Origin: Luidia sarsii
Lineage: Eukaryota; Echinodermata; Asteroidea; Paxillosida; Luidiidae
Direction: 5' to 3'
Assembly: GCA_949987565.1 (NCBI GenBank)
Contig: OX465110.1
Location: 17,772,394 to 17,836,393, forward strand
Length of the DNA: 64,000 nucleotides
Both the position numbers and the translations under genes were made by a program. The number at the start of each line of letters is the position of its first letter. Position 1 is the first letter of the stretch. Shown in pieces: positions 23,310 through 35,569 of this stretch. The notes below the pieces were generated by a model. The model was not told the DNA's origin. It worked only from the letters and a program-made list of their open reading frames with translations, and did not search any database.

Positions 23310-26270
23310 GCTTTTCCGCCGCTTCCAGGGAAGCGGAAAAGCTATATCTTTTGTTAGGCTTTTTAGCTTTTCCGTTCCATACGGAAAAGCTATTGTTCTT
23401 GTTCTGATTTTTTTTTTTTGTCTTCTTCTTCTTCTTCTTCTTCTTCTTCTTCTTCTTCTTTTTCTGGTCGGAATAATCCCATAGACTTTGTACAGGGTTT
23501 TAGTAAGCGCCACTTTGGCCATTGAACACACTTGGATTTTTTTGAAACTTTGCAAATGTATAGAGCCCATGGTGAAGTTGTGCACAGTTGTCTTTAAAAC
23601 TTCATGACGTCACCATGTGTCACGTGACAGCGCTTTAAAGGGGCAAATTTCAAATTGCAATAAAAGCAAAAAAATCATTTTGTTTTGTTCCAAGTTTGCA
23701 CTATATCTAAGTTGGGAAAAGGTGTATCCAAAAATTGCCCTCATTTGATCGTGACGTCATCTCATGAATATTAATGAGGTCATAAACTTTTCAGATTTTA
23801 ACATTTAAATGAGCATATTTGGCCAACGGAGCAAGATTTTTTTATTGTTTTTGTTTATATCTATTAGGGATGTAGTCTAGAAACACCCTCCGGGGCCAAA
23901 ATGCCATGACGCAATCGTGACGTCATCAAAATGCGTGTTTTTAAAACACATATTCGCCATTGGACAATCTTCTCGAAATTTGTTGGGCAGTTAGCTATTG
24001 GGCTAGACATTCTAAATCTTGAGTTGGGAATTAATAAACCATTGTTCAGAATTGTTATGATTTTGTTCATATTATAATGTAGTCCCATACACTTTGTGCG
24101 CATAATATGCACGTGCTTTAAAGGGGCAACTTGTACACTACACTGTAGTGTAGTCATTAATTATGGATTCACGTAGGTAGATCTAAACTTCAGACGAAGA
24201 TTACTACCTGAACGAAGAAAAAATCGTATTTTTATTTTGTCTTCAACCGACTCAACATAAACCCCGGATTGAAAATATCAAAACATATTTCCGGAATTTC
24301 CTTTGTTTTTCATTGTTTAGGTTTTTTTATAATAAGGGCCATAGGTTTGTGTACAAATTGGCTGTGAAATCCATTAAGGGCCTAATATCAATACAAATGG
24401 CTTCAAACTTGGCACATACTTAGGTTAGTAGATGGAGATTCATTGCAAAAAGTGATATCTTCATGACGTCACCACGTGTCACGTGACAGCCCTTTAAAGG
24501 GGCAAATTTCAAACTCAAATAAAAGCAAAAATGCAAATTCGTTTGGTTTCAATTTTGCAGCATATCTAAGTTGGGAAAAGATGTATCCAAAAATTGCCCT
24601 CATTTGATCGTGACGTCATCTCATGAATATTAATGAGGTCATAAACTTTTAAGATTTTAACATTAAATTGAGCATATTTGGCCAACGGAGCAAGATTTTT
24701 TTCATTTGTTCGTTTATATCTAATGGGGATGTAGTTTAGAAACATCCTCCGGGAACAAAATGTCATGACGCAATCGTGACGTCATCAAAATGCGTGATTT
24801 TAAAGCACATATTAGCCAATGGTCAATCTTCTCGAAATTTGGTGGCCAGTTAGCTATTGGGCTAGACATCTTAAATCCTGAGTATGGAACCGATTAAACA
24901 TTGTTTTGAATTATTATGATTTGTTAAATATCATTTCTTAGTCCCATAGACTTTGTGCACGATACGTTGGTGTGCCTTTTGGGGTAGGAATGGATGGTAC
25001 AGGTTCGAAACAGAGTTGCCACCTTCATGAACTCAATCAAAACGATGCTAAAAGGGGTTTACACCAATATACAGTAAAACTGTTTTTTTTTCCGTTTGTT
25101 TGTGCTTGAGTTGTCACGTGACCACCCTTTAAAGGGCCAACCTGGCATGTGCAATCACGCCACGATCTTAGATCCCGCAGGATCGATATTTAGCATATAT
25201 CTAAGTTGGGCAACAATGTATCCAAATATTGCAATAATTATGATGATGAGGTCATCTTATTAAATCAATGGTTAACTCCCTTGTTGTGCTGTTGCTAGCG
25301 CATATAGCATGTGAGAGGAGTTTCAGGGACCAATTAGGTTTCATGACCTTCCTCATGTCATGTGACCCTTTCCTCCGGTCCAGACCGGAAGTACTGTAGT
25401 AATCATGCATGTGCTACTGGTTTTCAGATTTTCAACTTGGTCTTTCTTCGGGAAAAAAAAGGAAAAGCTACACGTTCTGTTACAACAGACGTATGTTTCT
25501 AGTTCTTAGTCTTCTTCTTCTTCTCCCCCAAAGCCCATAGACAATGCACAGGGGTTTTGTAAGCACGACTTTGGTCATTGAACAGACTTGGATTTTTTTC
25601 AAACGTGGCAAATGCATAAAGCCCATGCTGAAATTGATCCTAAACACCTTGATGTCATCATGACGTCATCACGTGTCACGTGACCTTGCTTTGAAGGGGC
25701 AAATTTCAAAATCCATTAAAAGCAAAAGTGCAAGTTCGTTTGGTTTCAACTTTGCACTGTATCTAAGTTGGGAAAAGGTGTATCCAAAAATTGCCATCGA
25801 TTGACCGTGACGTCATCTCATGAATATTTATGAGGTCATGAACTTTTCAGATTTTCACATTGAAATGAGCATATTTGGCCAACGGAGCGAGATTTTTTTC
25901 ATTTTTTCTTTGATATCTATTGGGGACATGGTTTAGAAACACCTTCCGGAGCCAAAATGTCGTTACGCAATCATGACGTCATCAAAATGTGTGATTTTAA
26001 AACACATATAAGGCATTGGCCGATCATCTCGAAATTTGGTATGTAGTTAGCTATCGTGCTAGACATTCCAAATCTAAAGTTTGGAACCGAAGGACCATTG
26101 TTTATATTTTTTATGAATTTTTGAATACCACACTCGAGTCCCATAGGCTTTGTGCACAAAATATGTACATGCGTTTTGGAGTAGGAATGGGGCTATTCTA
26201 TGACTTGTTACAAACAGAAGCGGAAAAGCTCTATGCTCTGTTTCACAACAGACATATATTTCTCGTTTTA
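23310..26270. repeat. Composite repeat block with three related units
   Basis: Opens with two hairpins, both beginning AGCTTTTCCG and ending CGGAAAAGCT (23310-23345 and 23361-23388), then a (CTT)n run. Three related units follow at about 23460-24120, 24380-24970 and 25500-26170. Each has the same order of blocks: GTCACGTGAC, CTTTAAAGGGGCAAATTTCA, TATCTAAGTTGGGAAAAGGT, GTGACGTCATCTCATGAATA, GAGCATATTTGGCCAACGGA and CAATCGTGACGTCATCAAAA. GGAAAAGCT with ACAACAGAC recurs near 25462 and 26222. No transposase frame was seen. Confidence 0.85.
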
Positions 26271-26429
26271 TTATTGATACGGTCGGAAATTTGGTCGGTG
26301 CTACCGGTGCATCTTTTTAAGATGATAATGGAGGACGTCAGCTTCGTATCTTAGGACGAAAGAAAGCACAACAATGGATGCATCGGCTAACAGTAACAAT
26401 AGATGTTGACGAGTCAATGGAGAAAGGTC

Positions 26430-26610
26430 ACGGAATGCGCCCTCATGAGTCATTATACTGCCAGCTCGGTAACTTCTACCACTGTCTCGGTAACATTTTC
26501 CTGAGTCAAAAGACTTAAGTGCAGACAGCGGTTACATTTGACCGTTTTTGATTTTCCCATCGTCTCGGTAAAACCTTCCAAAAAAGAAGTCCAGTGCGGA
26601 CACGGCTTAA
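26430..26610 (+). mobile_element. CACTGGACTT family, copy 3 (one end)
   Basis: Ends with AAGTCCAGTGCGGACACGGC and contains repeated TCTCGGTAA words inside (ATCGTCTCGGTAAAACCTTC parallels CGGTAAAACTTTCCC of copy 2). The partner end is not clear on the left. Confidence 0.6.
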
Positions 26611-26744
26611 ACCTATTTCTCTGTCTCTCTCTTCTTATTCTCTTTTTCAAAATCGTCACATCAGAGCAATCCTGCAACTGCTAGCAAGCCAACATGCCAG
26701 GCCCTCTGTACTCAGTTTGACCATGGAGGTGCAGCACACAAAAT

Positions 26745-27215
26745 CCATCCAAGATGGCTCCGCCGAGCTGATTATCATAAAGTGTGTACCCACAACTTTT
26801 TTTTTTAATAAGGGGTCTTTGGAGGCTAATTAACTGATACATTGTAGAACAGGTGAAGCTTAAGACAACCTGGGGGTTCACTCTTCAATTTGGTACTGTA
26901 TGTACTTTGGACCATATCCGACTTTAAATGTGGCCCTATTTGGCTGTGGAAGTGGAGGGGTCCATCCCAAAATCCTTGCAGAAATTCGGCTTGGACGGCT
27001 ACACATTTTGGGGGTGTTTTTTTCTGGGGGTAATTAGCAAAAAAATCTAATCGGCTAAGAGCACTAAAACTGAAAGGAATCTGAGAGATGAAGGTCCAAA
27101 CTACAATTTTCAGTAAAGCTACAAGAACTGAGAGACTTTTGGGTGTGGGATAATTGGCTTTGAAAGTGAGTGTTTTTTGTACAGTGTTCAATGGGAGCTC
27201 GATTTAGTGTTCTGC
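26745..27215 (+). mobile_element. Dispersed repeat, copy 1 (inverted match at 47225-47700)
   Basis: Collinear blocks match the reverse complement of 47225-47700: CATAAAGTGTG, AATAAGGGGTC, ACAACCTGGGGG, GGAGGGGTCC, AAAATCCTTGCAGAAAT, GGACGGCTACACATTTTG, GAGATGAAGGTCCAA, CTTTTGGGTGTGG, CTCGATTTAGTGTTCTGC. Non-coding, and probably an old transposon family. Confidence 0.85.
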
Positions 27216-27740
27216 ACCCATGGCGGTACATGTAGAGGAGGGACCCCTCCATGGTTTGACCACTTCATCCTCCATGGTTTGGTCTTACCGAGCCGCAGAA
27301 CTTTGAACATGCACACAGTGTCCAGGCTTGTACCATGTACAATGTACACTCCCACTTGGCCCACGTTCCCAAAGGCCACCAACAGCCTCATCTCTCTGGT
27401 AAAACACTTGGCAGAGGTTTCACGGGGGGCACAGCAAGAAGATCCACCGACCAGTAAATGACTGCAATTCCGTAAACTAGATTCTGTATCCGCAGGCTAC
27501 TGTGGGCGCCAAAGCATTGGTTATCAGGCTGCGGGATGAACTCTTTATTATTTGCATCGTGCGCCTGAGGTGGAGAAGGCATACTGCCATCTAACCTGGG
27601 GGAGGGGGATCTCTGACAAATTGGCCTGTCCACTGACCCAGCTGTCAAAACTCCTGAGATCTTCAAGACTTTCCCGAAACGGGGTGAGACCAAATGTTCA
27701 CTTGCCACTGACATGACACCATTGGAATGAGAGAGAGAGA
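27216..27740. other. No gene seen
   Basis: Unique-looking sequence with two CTCCATGGTTTG words (27247, 27270). Short frames only. Confidence 0.4.
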
Positions 27741-28056
27741 GGGAGAGGGAGAGGGAGAGGGAGAGGGAGAGGGAGAGGGAGAGGGAGAGGGAGAGGGAGA
27801 GGGAGAGGGAGAGGGAGAGGGAGAGGGAGAGGGAGAGGGAGAGGGAGAGGGAGAGGGAGAGGGAGAGGGAGAGGGAGAGGGAGAGGGAGAGGGAGAGGGA
27901 GAGGGAGAGGGAGAGGGAGAGGGAGAGGGAGAGGGAGAGGGAGAGGGAGAGGGAGAGGGAGAGGGAGAGGGAGAGGGAGAGGGAGAGGGAGAGGGAGAGG
28001 GAGAGGGAGAGGGAGAGGGAGAGGGAGAGGGAGAGGGAGAGGGAGAGGGAGAGGGA
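27741..28056 (+). repeat. (GGGAGA)n hexamer array, about 52 copies
   Basis: A nearly perfect 6-bp array over more than 300 bp, flanked by (GA)n on both sides. It is pure purine on one strand. Its uniformity contrasts with the irregular polypurine tracts and suggests recent expansion. Confidence 0.97.
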
Positions 28057-28094
28057 GAGAGAGAGAGAGAGAGAGGGGGGGAGGGAGAGAGATG

Positions 28095-29500
28095 GGAGAG
28101 AACTTGTTACACTATCCGCGAGAAATAGACACTGGGCATCCAGTTTGGCATCCCAGCCTGATTAAAAGTTCACCTTCTTGGGTCAAGTCTCCAACAGTGC
28201 TACATACAATATATCACCGGGGCAGGTAGGTTTCGCTGCAGATGGAGCAGAGTCCCTGATCCCGAATCCACAGCAAAATGTGAATTTCCGACGAGCAAAT
28301 GAGCAAAGATCTGCGTCTTTCAGGAGACGCATTACCTGTCCTCAATTCGGCTAATTGCTGTAAACCTGGCTACAGCAGCTCGGGGATCACGCAAAGTTGA
28401 TGCAGCTTTTGCAATTCAAGTCAAACAAACCGAGTAAAAAAACGACTGGGACACCTTTGAAGGAATTGCATCTGATGAAATAGTTGTGGCTTTGAACAAA
28501 AGTTGATGTACTCTTTCCAAACTTGGTTACTGTTAGTTTTTACACACATTAAGTTAGGCAAATGGACGTTTAACTGTCTTGTGATTAATGTGATCCTATC
28601 TAATAATTCAGAAATCAAAACCCAAAAAATGAAATGACACCTGGGAATCTTTTCAGATCACTTCTCCGTCTTTCGCAAAACAGAGCCCATGGCCTTGGAA
28701 AAAAAATTCCATCCATGTGATAAAGTTGGACGTGGCTTCCTCTTCCTCTACTGGAAATTTCCCTGGCAACCGGAAGCCCGATATTTATTCACTTTTTCAT
28801 TGTGTCCACCTCCTCGAGAATAAATTATATCTTGTTGGTTTTTGTTTCGCTTTGCTGTACCTTTCTCGCGCCATTTCACCTATCAAGGTCGGAGTTCAAT
28901 AGGCCCTCAGCCAAAGCCTTCAGCAAGGGGTCAGTTTCGGTTGGACTGACTGAAGTAACGTTACGTGGGGAAAAAAACACCTGGGCAAATTTTCTTTTCA
29001 ATAAAACCTTGTTGAATGAAAATGAAGTTTGGCTGGCTTTCTATGAAGACCTACTGTTGTTAATGCCAGCTAAACATTAGGCTGGATACCGGTCAAAAAG
29101 CAATACACCATGATCAAACACAAAGTCGGCTGGTGACCGGGAGTTGTTTTCAGTCGGAAAGAAGCTTCTACGCTCAGCACATTTTTGTGCTCAAGTTGCA
29201 ACGGAGAGAAAACAAAAAAAGTGGCTCCATTTTTTTTTCTTCTGCAAGTCACAGCAGGGAGCCTGGGTTCTTATTCCTTCACCGGTTCCCCTGTTTTTGT
29301 GTGTGTGTGCCAGACAATGGCACGCAATGGGGCCCCCCGCAGAGCACCAGTTTGGTTTCCAAATTCACTCTCTATACTGAAAACTAAAAAAGTGGGGAAC
29401 TTTTTAAGGGCACCTTGCCATGGATGAAGGAATGGGTGAGTTAAGGCCTCAGTCCTGACCTCTTACCTTTGACCCTGAGCTACAAGAAAAATGCCTCTCT
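28095..29500. other. No gene seen
   Basis: Unique-looking sequence with several short open frames of ordinary composition (28802-29080, 29133-29387), none with a recognisable motif or a supported splice structure. Confidence 0.4.
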
Positions 29501-29504
29501 AGTG

Positions 29505-29935
29505 GCCTTTTCCACTGCCCAAATAATCACGAATTTGAATCGTGATTCAAGAACCTTTCCTTTTTGAGCTCGCGTTCACACGGGCCCAAAAAATTGCATC
29601 GAAAAAAATCACGAGCCGATTGTGGTTAACAAGCAGTTTGGTCAAATGGTGGGTGTGTCCTTGAGTATGGCCCATGCACTGCGCTACGCAAGCACAGCAC
29701 TTCCTGTCAATCAGAGGGCAAGCGGTGCATTGTGGGATTAAAAAATCCCAGTGCGATTCAGCGGGGCATTCCGACACAAATTGCGTCGCAAATACATGCC
29801 ACTAATATAGTGGAGTCCGAATCGCGATTCAAATCCCACTATAGTTTTTTGTTCCCCCCCCCCCCCAAAAAAGTGGAGTTTCAATCGCGATTCAAATTGC
29901 GATCCAAATAATCAGGTTAATTTGGGAGAGTTGAA
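29505..29935 (-). mobile_element. GAATCGCGATTC element, copy 4 (longest)
   Basis: Both ends are visible: CCACTGCCCAAATAATCACG on the left and, inverted, CTCTCCCAAATTAACCTGAT on the right. Internal AATCGCGATTC palindromes sit near each end, with the shared block GTGCATTGTGGGATTAAAAA. No coding capacity in about 430 bp. Confidence 0.8.
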
Positions 29936-31420
29936 ACAGTCCTTCAAGATCACCCCCACCCACACTCCTCTGCCCTTTCCCCCCACCCTTCCTTCCTCCC
30001 TCCCAGTAATCTGGGTAAGACAGAAGACCACAGCCCCCACTAAGCACCCACTAAGCACCCACATAACCGAGGAATGCGTGTCCAAAAAGAAGGAAAAAAA
30101 ACACCAACTTGTCCCTTTCAAATTTAGGTCATTTGGGTTTAAAACTTTATGGAAAGTGTATCAGGGCAAGGGGATGGAACGGTAAGGGGTGAACCAGCGT
30201 TCCAAGTACATACTTTTGTCCAGTTGCCCTTGGTTGGTTAGCTCTACCAACATAACCCTCTGCTTCTTTGTCAAAGCATTTTTTTTTTTAAGCACATACA
30301 CAAATTACAAGGGACATGGGAAGTGTGAAGGCATTTCTCCTTTTTTTTTCATTATTCGACAGTTTTCCTCCATAAAAGAACGGTGATTTGTACAGGATTG
30401 GAATGCCAACAGCACCTTTGGGAATTTAAACTGCCCTTTTTTATACTGTCTATGTATATATATTTAAGTTGCAGGGACCGAATGATTTCTGTTGTTTTCA
30501 CAGAATGATCTTTAAGCTTGCCAGTGGCAATGAAGCCAGTTAGTTGGGTTTTTTTGACGCCCAGATTCTGCAAACACGGGCGATAAATTTCACTCTACGC
30601 TTGAAAATAGAAAAACACAAAGCTGAGTTTGGGACATTTCGTAGCCGATTGGTCGGCTGATGTTTGCTCGCCGGCTGCACGACCCCGGAAGGGTTTCTTT
30701 CGGCGGCCGGGATCTGAAAACCCTCGGCCGCCAAATGTTGACCGTAACTCAAAAGAGCCGGGGGGTCTCAACGGCGGAGCTCGCTTGTGGATACAATACA
30801 TTACTTCCACAAGTTACAAAATGGCCGAGTTTACGAGACTGAAAATGGGAATGGTCCAAACCAGCCGCTCCCTCTCCCCCTCCTCGGGCGAAAACCTCGG
30901 GGGTGGGGATGGACCGGGTCACCTTTCGGATACGTCAAAACAAATTGTCCTAAACGCAAAAAAAAAAAGTTTTAGCAAGGGGCGGGGGTCTGAGGCTTCT
31001 GATCACAGGACCCTTTTTTTATTAAATGCGAAGGGAGTTCCGCTACCGAAAACATCCCGAGGCAAAGAGTGGCCGTGTAAATGTTCACTCGCGGGAGGGG
31101 GTGGGGTACTATTGGGCAGTGTTTATTTTAGCACCCCCTGCCTGCCCTCCCTCCATTCAATCTTTGATAGGGTTATAAGCTCTGGGAGACCAGACAACCT
31201 CCCCCTTTCCCCAGAAAAAAAATTCCCCGAAAAAAACCCAACCCATTCTCCCTAAACTGACTGAGATTAGTCTATAGATGGAGTTACGTACTTACAATTC
31301 TAACACCTTCACAAGTGACTGCCCAATTATTACTTATCATTCACGGATATCAGCATAATTTTGTCAATTTATTTATCTATCATTTTAGGATTTTTTTTTT
31401 TAAAGAAAACATTTGTTTGG
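29936..31420. other. No defensible gene; CpG-rich stretch 30640-30790
   Basis: Contains a CpG-richer stretch with an inverted CCAAT and a doubtful ORF at 30821. The rest is simple runs (G/C and A) and unique-looking sequence. Confidence 0.35.
30821..31255 (+). CDS. Weak ORF with good start context, doubtful
   Basis: ACAAAATGG at 30821 opens a 144-codon frame starting MAEFTRLKMGMVQTSRSLSP. It follows a CpG-rich stretch at 30640-30790 that includes GCCGATTGGTCGGC with an inverted CCAAT. The protein has no motif I recognise and its second half includes runs of K, G and P from simple-sequence DNA. It may be a non-coding promoter-like island with a chance ORF. Confidence 0.15.
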   Translation: MAEFTRLKMGMVQTSRSLSPSSGENLGGGDGPGHLSDTSKQIVLNAKKKSFSKGRGSEASDHRTLFLLNAKGVPLPKTSRGKEWPCKCSLAGGGGVLLGSVYFSTPCLPSLHSIFDRVISSGRPDNLPLSPEKKFPEKNPTHSP

Positions 31421-31424
31421 GTGA

Positions 31425-31475
31425 TACAAAAATGTTGCAAACTGCTTACTGACTAAAATTACCAAAATGTACATG
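31425..31475 (+). repeat. GACGTTTCGATC foldback family, outer arm only
   Basis: AAAAATGTTGCAAACTGCTT followed by ACTGACTAAAATTACCAAAA without the core. It shows the outer arm can occur alone. Confidence 0.8.
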
Positions 31476-32104
31476 TGCAAAAAACATTTGTTTACATCCT
31501 TTTACATCCTTTTACATCCATGTTTACATCCTTCTTTAACGACTGAAGGTTTTATTTCATTTCATTTATTATTTCTCAGGTAGTCAACTGGCACAAGCAC
31601 AAAATCCAAAAGCAAACAAACAGTAGAGACAGAAACATGACTACAACCAAACAGTCTGAACACACCCCTGAAGGACTGCCTGAAAGCAAACTAAATCACT
31701 GTCCACAGGCTCTTCTAAAACTACTGTATGCTTGCTGGAAATCCCAAATTCCTTTTCCACTATCTCAAGACATTTCTCAACAAAATTCCCAACAAACAGC
31801 CAGTAATGCACACTCCACATACTGGTACTCAGAAATTGACACCGAACGTCTAGGCAAGTTACAATGCAATACAAATCTGGTGTATACTTCTTTTTTAGAT
31901 TTCCATCCAAAGAGTAAATGAATGTATAATGAATGTATAAAATCTATCAATACTTACAACTTTATAAATTGTTAAACAAATCGATGAAAAATAGACTGGG
32001 AACTTTTGAACAAATTGAAAAACTGGCTAAGAACCAGGACCAGAATTTGAACCTGAGACCTCTGGTTTTGCCAAAAAAAAAATCTTTCCATTTTTTCAAC
32101 TAAA

Positions 32105-32172
32105 AAAAACCTTAAAATTTAGTGGGCCTGACGTTTCGATCCTAGCAGGACCTTTCTCAAAGGCAGAGAGAC
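32105..32172 (+). repeat. GACGTTTCGATC foldback family, left inner arm
   Basis: TTAGTGGGCCTGACGTTTCG then ATCCTAGCAGGACCTTTCTC and AAAGGCAGAGA. No right arm is seen. Confidence 0.85.
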
Positions 32173-32640
32173 AAGGACAACACAGATACATGTACACGAA
32201 GGAAGGGGGAAGAGAGTGAATAGGACACGGATGAGAAACAAAGGACAAATAGTAAAGCTGGTAGGGTGAGATCAAAGGGAAGGGCAAAAACTTGTTGAAG
32301 TTTTAAAAAAAAGTGACACATTTGGCAACATATTTTAATGACCAGATGGCAAAATTATATCTGAAATCAACTGAAACCAAACCAGAGGGCCTGGGTCAAC
32401 CGAAATGACGACCCTAAACTGAAACAGGACCTTCCTCAAAAGCAGTTTGAGAAAAAGCTCAGAATGACTTCTTCCGAAAAGTCAAGTAAATCGATGTCAG
32501 GCCAACTACAGGTCAACTAACTAACAGATTCAAAGGAACAAACAAACAAAGGAAAAGTTCTGGGAACTTGTGAACAAATTGAAAAAATAAAAATGGCAAA
32601 GAAAACTTTGTCTGGACCCGGGATTTTAACCCCAGACCTA

Positions 32641-32763
32641 AGGGGCCAATTTCACGAATGCTTTACGATCATCGCAAATTTCAAAAATCGATCTATAAAG
32701 TTCTCGAAGTCTAAAAAATCCACCGCAACTTTGCGATCGCAAGGCATTAGTGAAATCGGGCCC
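32641..32763 (+). mobile_element. Short MITE with TTTCAC termini
   Basis: GGGGCCAATTTCACGAATGC on the left and GGCATTAGTGAAATCGGGCC on the right form an imperfect terminal inverted repeat. Inside are TACGATCATCGCAAAT and TTTGCGATCGCAAGG. It is similar in its ends to the 1261-1410 element but with a different interior. Confidence 0.7.
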
Positions 32764-35569
32764 TGGTTTTGCGTACCAGCACTCTTACTGAAGGATCTCA
32801 AAACAGAACACAAACTTACCATGTTGGTGGCGGGCAAAATTTCCAGACAAGCTTTAAAATCAAAAACAAAAAATCACTCGATGGATGGAACGCCCAGGTT
32901 ACTCTGCACAAAATCCGTCTTGTCTGAACGCTCACACAAGCATATCTTCCATGTTTAAGGGATGTCCTTGTTTCGGTCCAGTTCCTGTTGTGAGAATCAA
33001 TTGGTTTGGGGGTTTTTTTTTCCTCGATCTATTTCGGGTGCTGAGATACGCAATTGACCTCCCCGGACAAATGGGAAGTCTGTGTGGGAAGTATCGCACA
33101 CAATCGGAACCGTTCAGTCGATCAAGGCTGCTGGATGGAGAGTTGCGATTCGATGAGTTGCTTTGCGCTAAACTTCACCAGACATCCAGTTTGGGGTGGA
33201 TCCGGTGAAAGACGGCATCAACAATGTTTGAGTTGGAGCTGACTGACAGCTGACCGGACTACTGCCAGTAGATTAGAGTGTCCACTTTTGATTAAAAAAA
33301 AGAAGGAGCAAACATGTGCTGCAGCTTTGCTCAATTTGTGCAAACGGGGCCCACAAAAAAAAGGCAGCGCCAGCACAGGAGGGTAGGGTCTGCTAAACAA
33401 TCTAACCTTGGCACTCTAACCCCAAGCACTGGTGGCTTGTCTGACAGCCTTCAGACGTAATCTGGAACCGTGCGCACACACACACACATGCGATGCACCA
33501 CTGATATACCACCAGGGGCACACCGGTGGAACGGCGGAGTACCGAGGAAGAGCCGGTTCCGACACCGGGTCACCCGAGCACCCGACAACTACGATGACGC
33601 TCACGTCCAGACTGAGAAGCGCAGAGCGAAAGCAAGGCTTGAAAATCTGATCAGACGAGATGCCGTAACTTCCCTTCGCACTGGAAGGTCTGTTGCAAAT
33701 ACCGTAGCTTTTCTGGGGGGTCTAGACAGCGTCTAGACTACAGAGTTGATGCTGCGTGTTGTCAAACCAAAGATTATATCCAGTGACAGTAGAGTTGCAC
33801 TACCAAGCGCTCACTGTACTGTCACAGACTGACAGGACCTGCCCAACCGCTCAGCTCACTGATCCAACCAACAGTGAGCCCACTCACCCAATGACTACTA
33901 CAATCCCTCTTCTCTCTTGACTTCACCCCCCCCCCAATCCAACCCTCTCCCCCTCTGCTCAGAATGCATGAGTCACACACTGCCAGGGCCGGATGTGTTC
34001 CCATGTGAATAGACCCAGTAATGGGGATGGAATGGGGCATCGCTCACTTGCAGCTCACGCAGGGCTCCTCCGTCCACTCCCACCCCTTCTAAAATATGAA
34101 CGCTCCCATTATCTCCCCACGAGGGCAACAGTCCAGTGGGTCAGACCACTCCGCTCAATAGGGGGGATCTGCATCATCCACGAACACACAAATTACAATC
34201 GCTGGAGGGAAAAAAAACCCAGCCCACCAGTCAAAAGGACATACGCCCCATACAACAGACACTGACACTGTTTGGCTGAATTACTGGGGAAAAAAGTCTT
34301 TGCGCAAACAGTCAATTGCAGCATTGATTTTAAGACCATTGTGTACTGTAATAGCTGTCCACAAACCCAAACCCCCATGTACTAAAAAGAAAGTCAATGT
34401 TTCTTTCTTACAAAAGTTTGTAGGGAAAAGAACAAAAATAGGTTACTGTTCTTTGAAATCTAATATACATGTACAGGAAATTGCAGTAGGTGGTGCACTG
34501 GTGAGTGGCACTGGTATGCAAGTACATGTACATTGTAAGTACAATGTCCAAGTATATTCTGTCAGACAGCATTGTAATAAGAACAAAATAGTTGGCAAAC
34601 ACAATGGTACTCACTTGTACACTTAGAGGTTTTTTTATAGAGAAAAATCAATATCTGTTCTTGCAGAAGATCGGCAAAGTACAGAAAAGGAAAACTCACT
34701 GGATGGTCATGTAATTGTACATCTAAGTCTTTACACAGAATTTCCACTCTGCCATTTTCTTTTAGCAATCATTCCCTGTACATGTACCTTTTTCACTATA
34801 GCTGAAACCTGAACAGTTTGTTTTGCCCACAAAATTTAGGCATTGTTACCAACTTACACAGTCTGAAGTTGAGTTTTTCTTGAACCGTGAGCCCCCCAAA
34901 AAACCTGTTCGCCCAAATTCCTAGAGGATCTTGAAATTGTTCTCAATCTCAGAGAAATCATCATCAGTAAAGTACTCAAAAATAGAACATAAAATCAAAC
35001 TTTTTTCCTGAGACAGCTGTCCTTGCCCAAACACTCGGCTTTCCTTCACCATTTTTGCTGAAGTTCTTAGCAGCACTGTCAAGGGCCAATGCATTTCCAC
35101 CACGTATGTGAACTATTTGCTGTGTGTGGCGAATACTAAATTCAAATTCAAATTCAAATCAAAAGTTGATGAAATCTCTCTCTCTCTCTTTCTCTCTATT
35201 CATCTCCCTCTCTCACTTCCCCCCTCTCTCTCTCGTTCTTTCTTCTGATTGGCAACAAAAATAAAATTCACAGTAGGGCCTACTCCGAAACGAGAACACA
35301 TAGGGTTACCAGTTTCAGCTTTATTTACACATACTATGGCTGACTAGGCATTTTCTAGAATGCTCTCCGTCTCAAAACACGTACATGTACACTGAATGAC
35401 AAAATCACTGGACAGTGTATTTCCAGCAACAGGCCCAACAAAAAATAGCTGGCCCAATTTCTGGCTACGACCGGTCAGAGCGGACCATTCAATAGTCCCT
35501 ATCCTCACACCAGGCTCAAACCGGCACATTCCCATGACTGTGGTTTTCTGGGTTTTTTTGTTTGTTCGT
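32764..35569. other. No defensible gene
   Basis: Mixed sequence. A frame at 33530-33736 encodes RHRVTRAPDNYDDAHVQTEK then a Lys/Arg-rich helix. This has protein-like composition and might be a decayed transposase fragment, but no family can be named with confidence. The rest has only short frames. Confidence 0.35.

Noticed and set aside
27727..28128. Gly-Glu dipeptide repeat protein
   Set aside because: Produced by the GGGAGA hexamer array.
33530..33736. Possible transposase or FLYWCH-like fragment (Lys/Arg-rich helix after RHRVTRAPDN)
   Set aside because: The diagnostic Cys and His residues are not in place and the frame is short; similarity is too weak to name a family.
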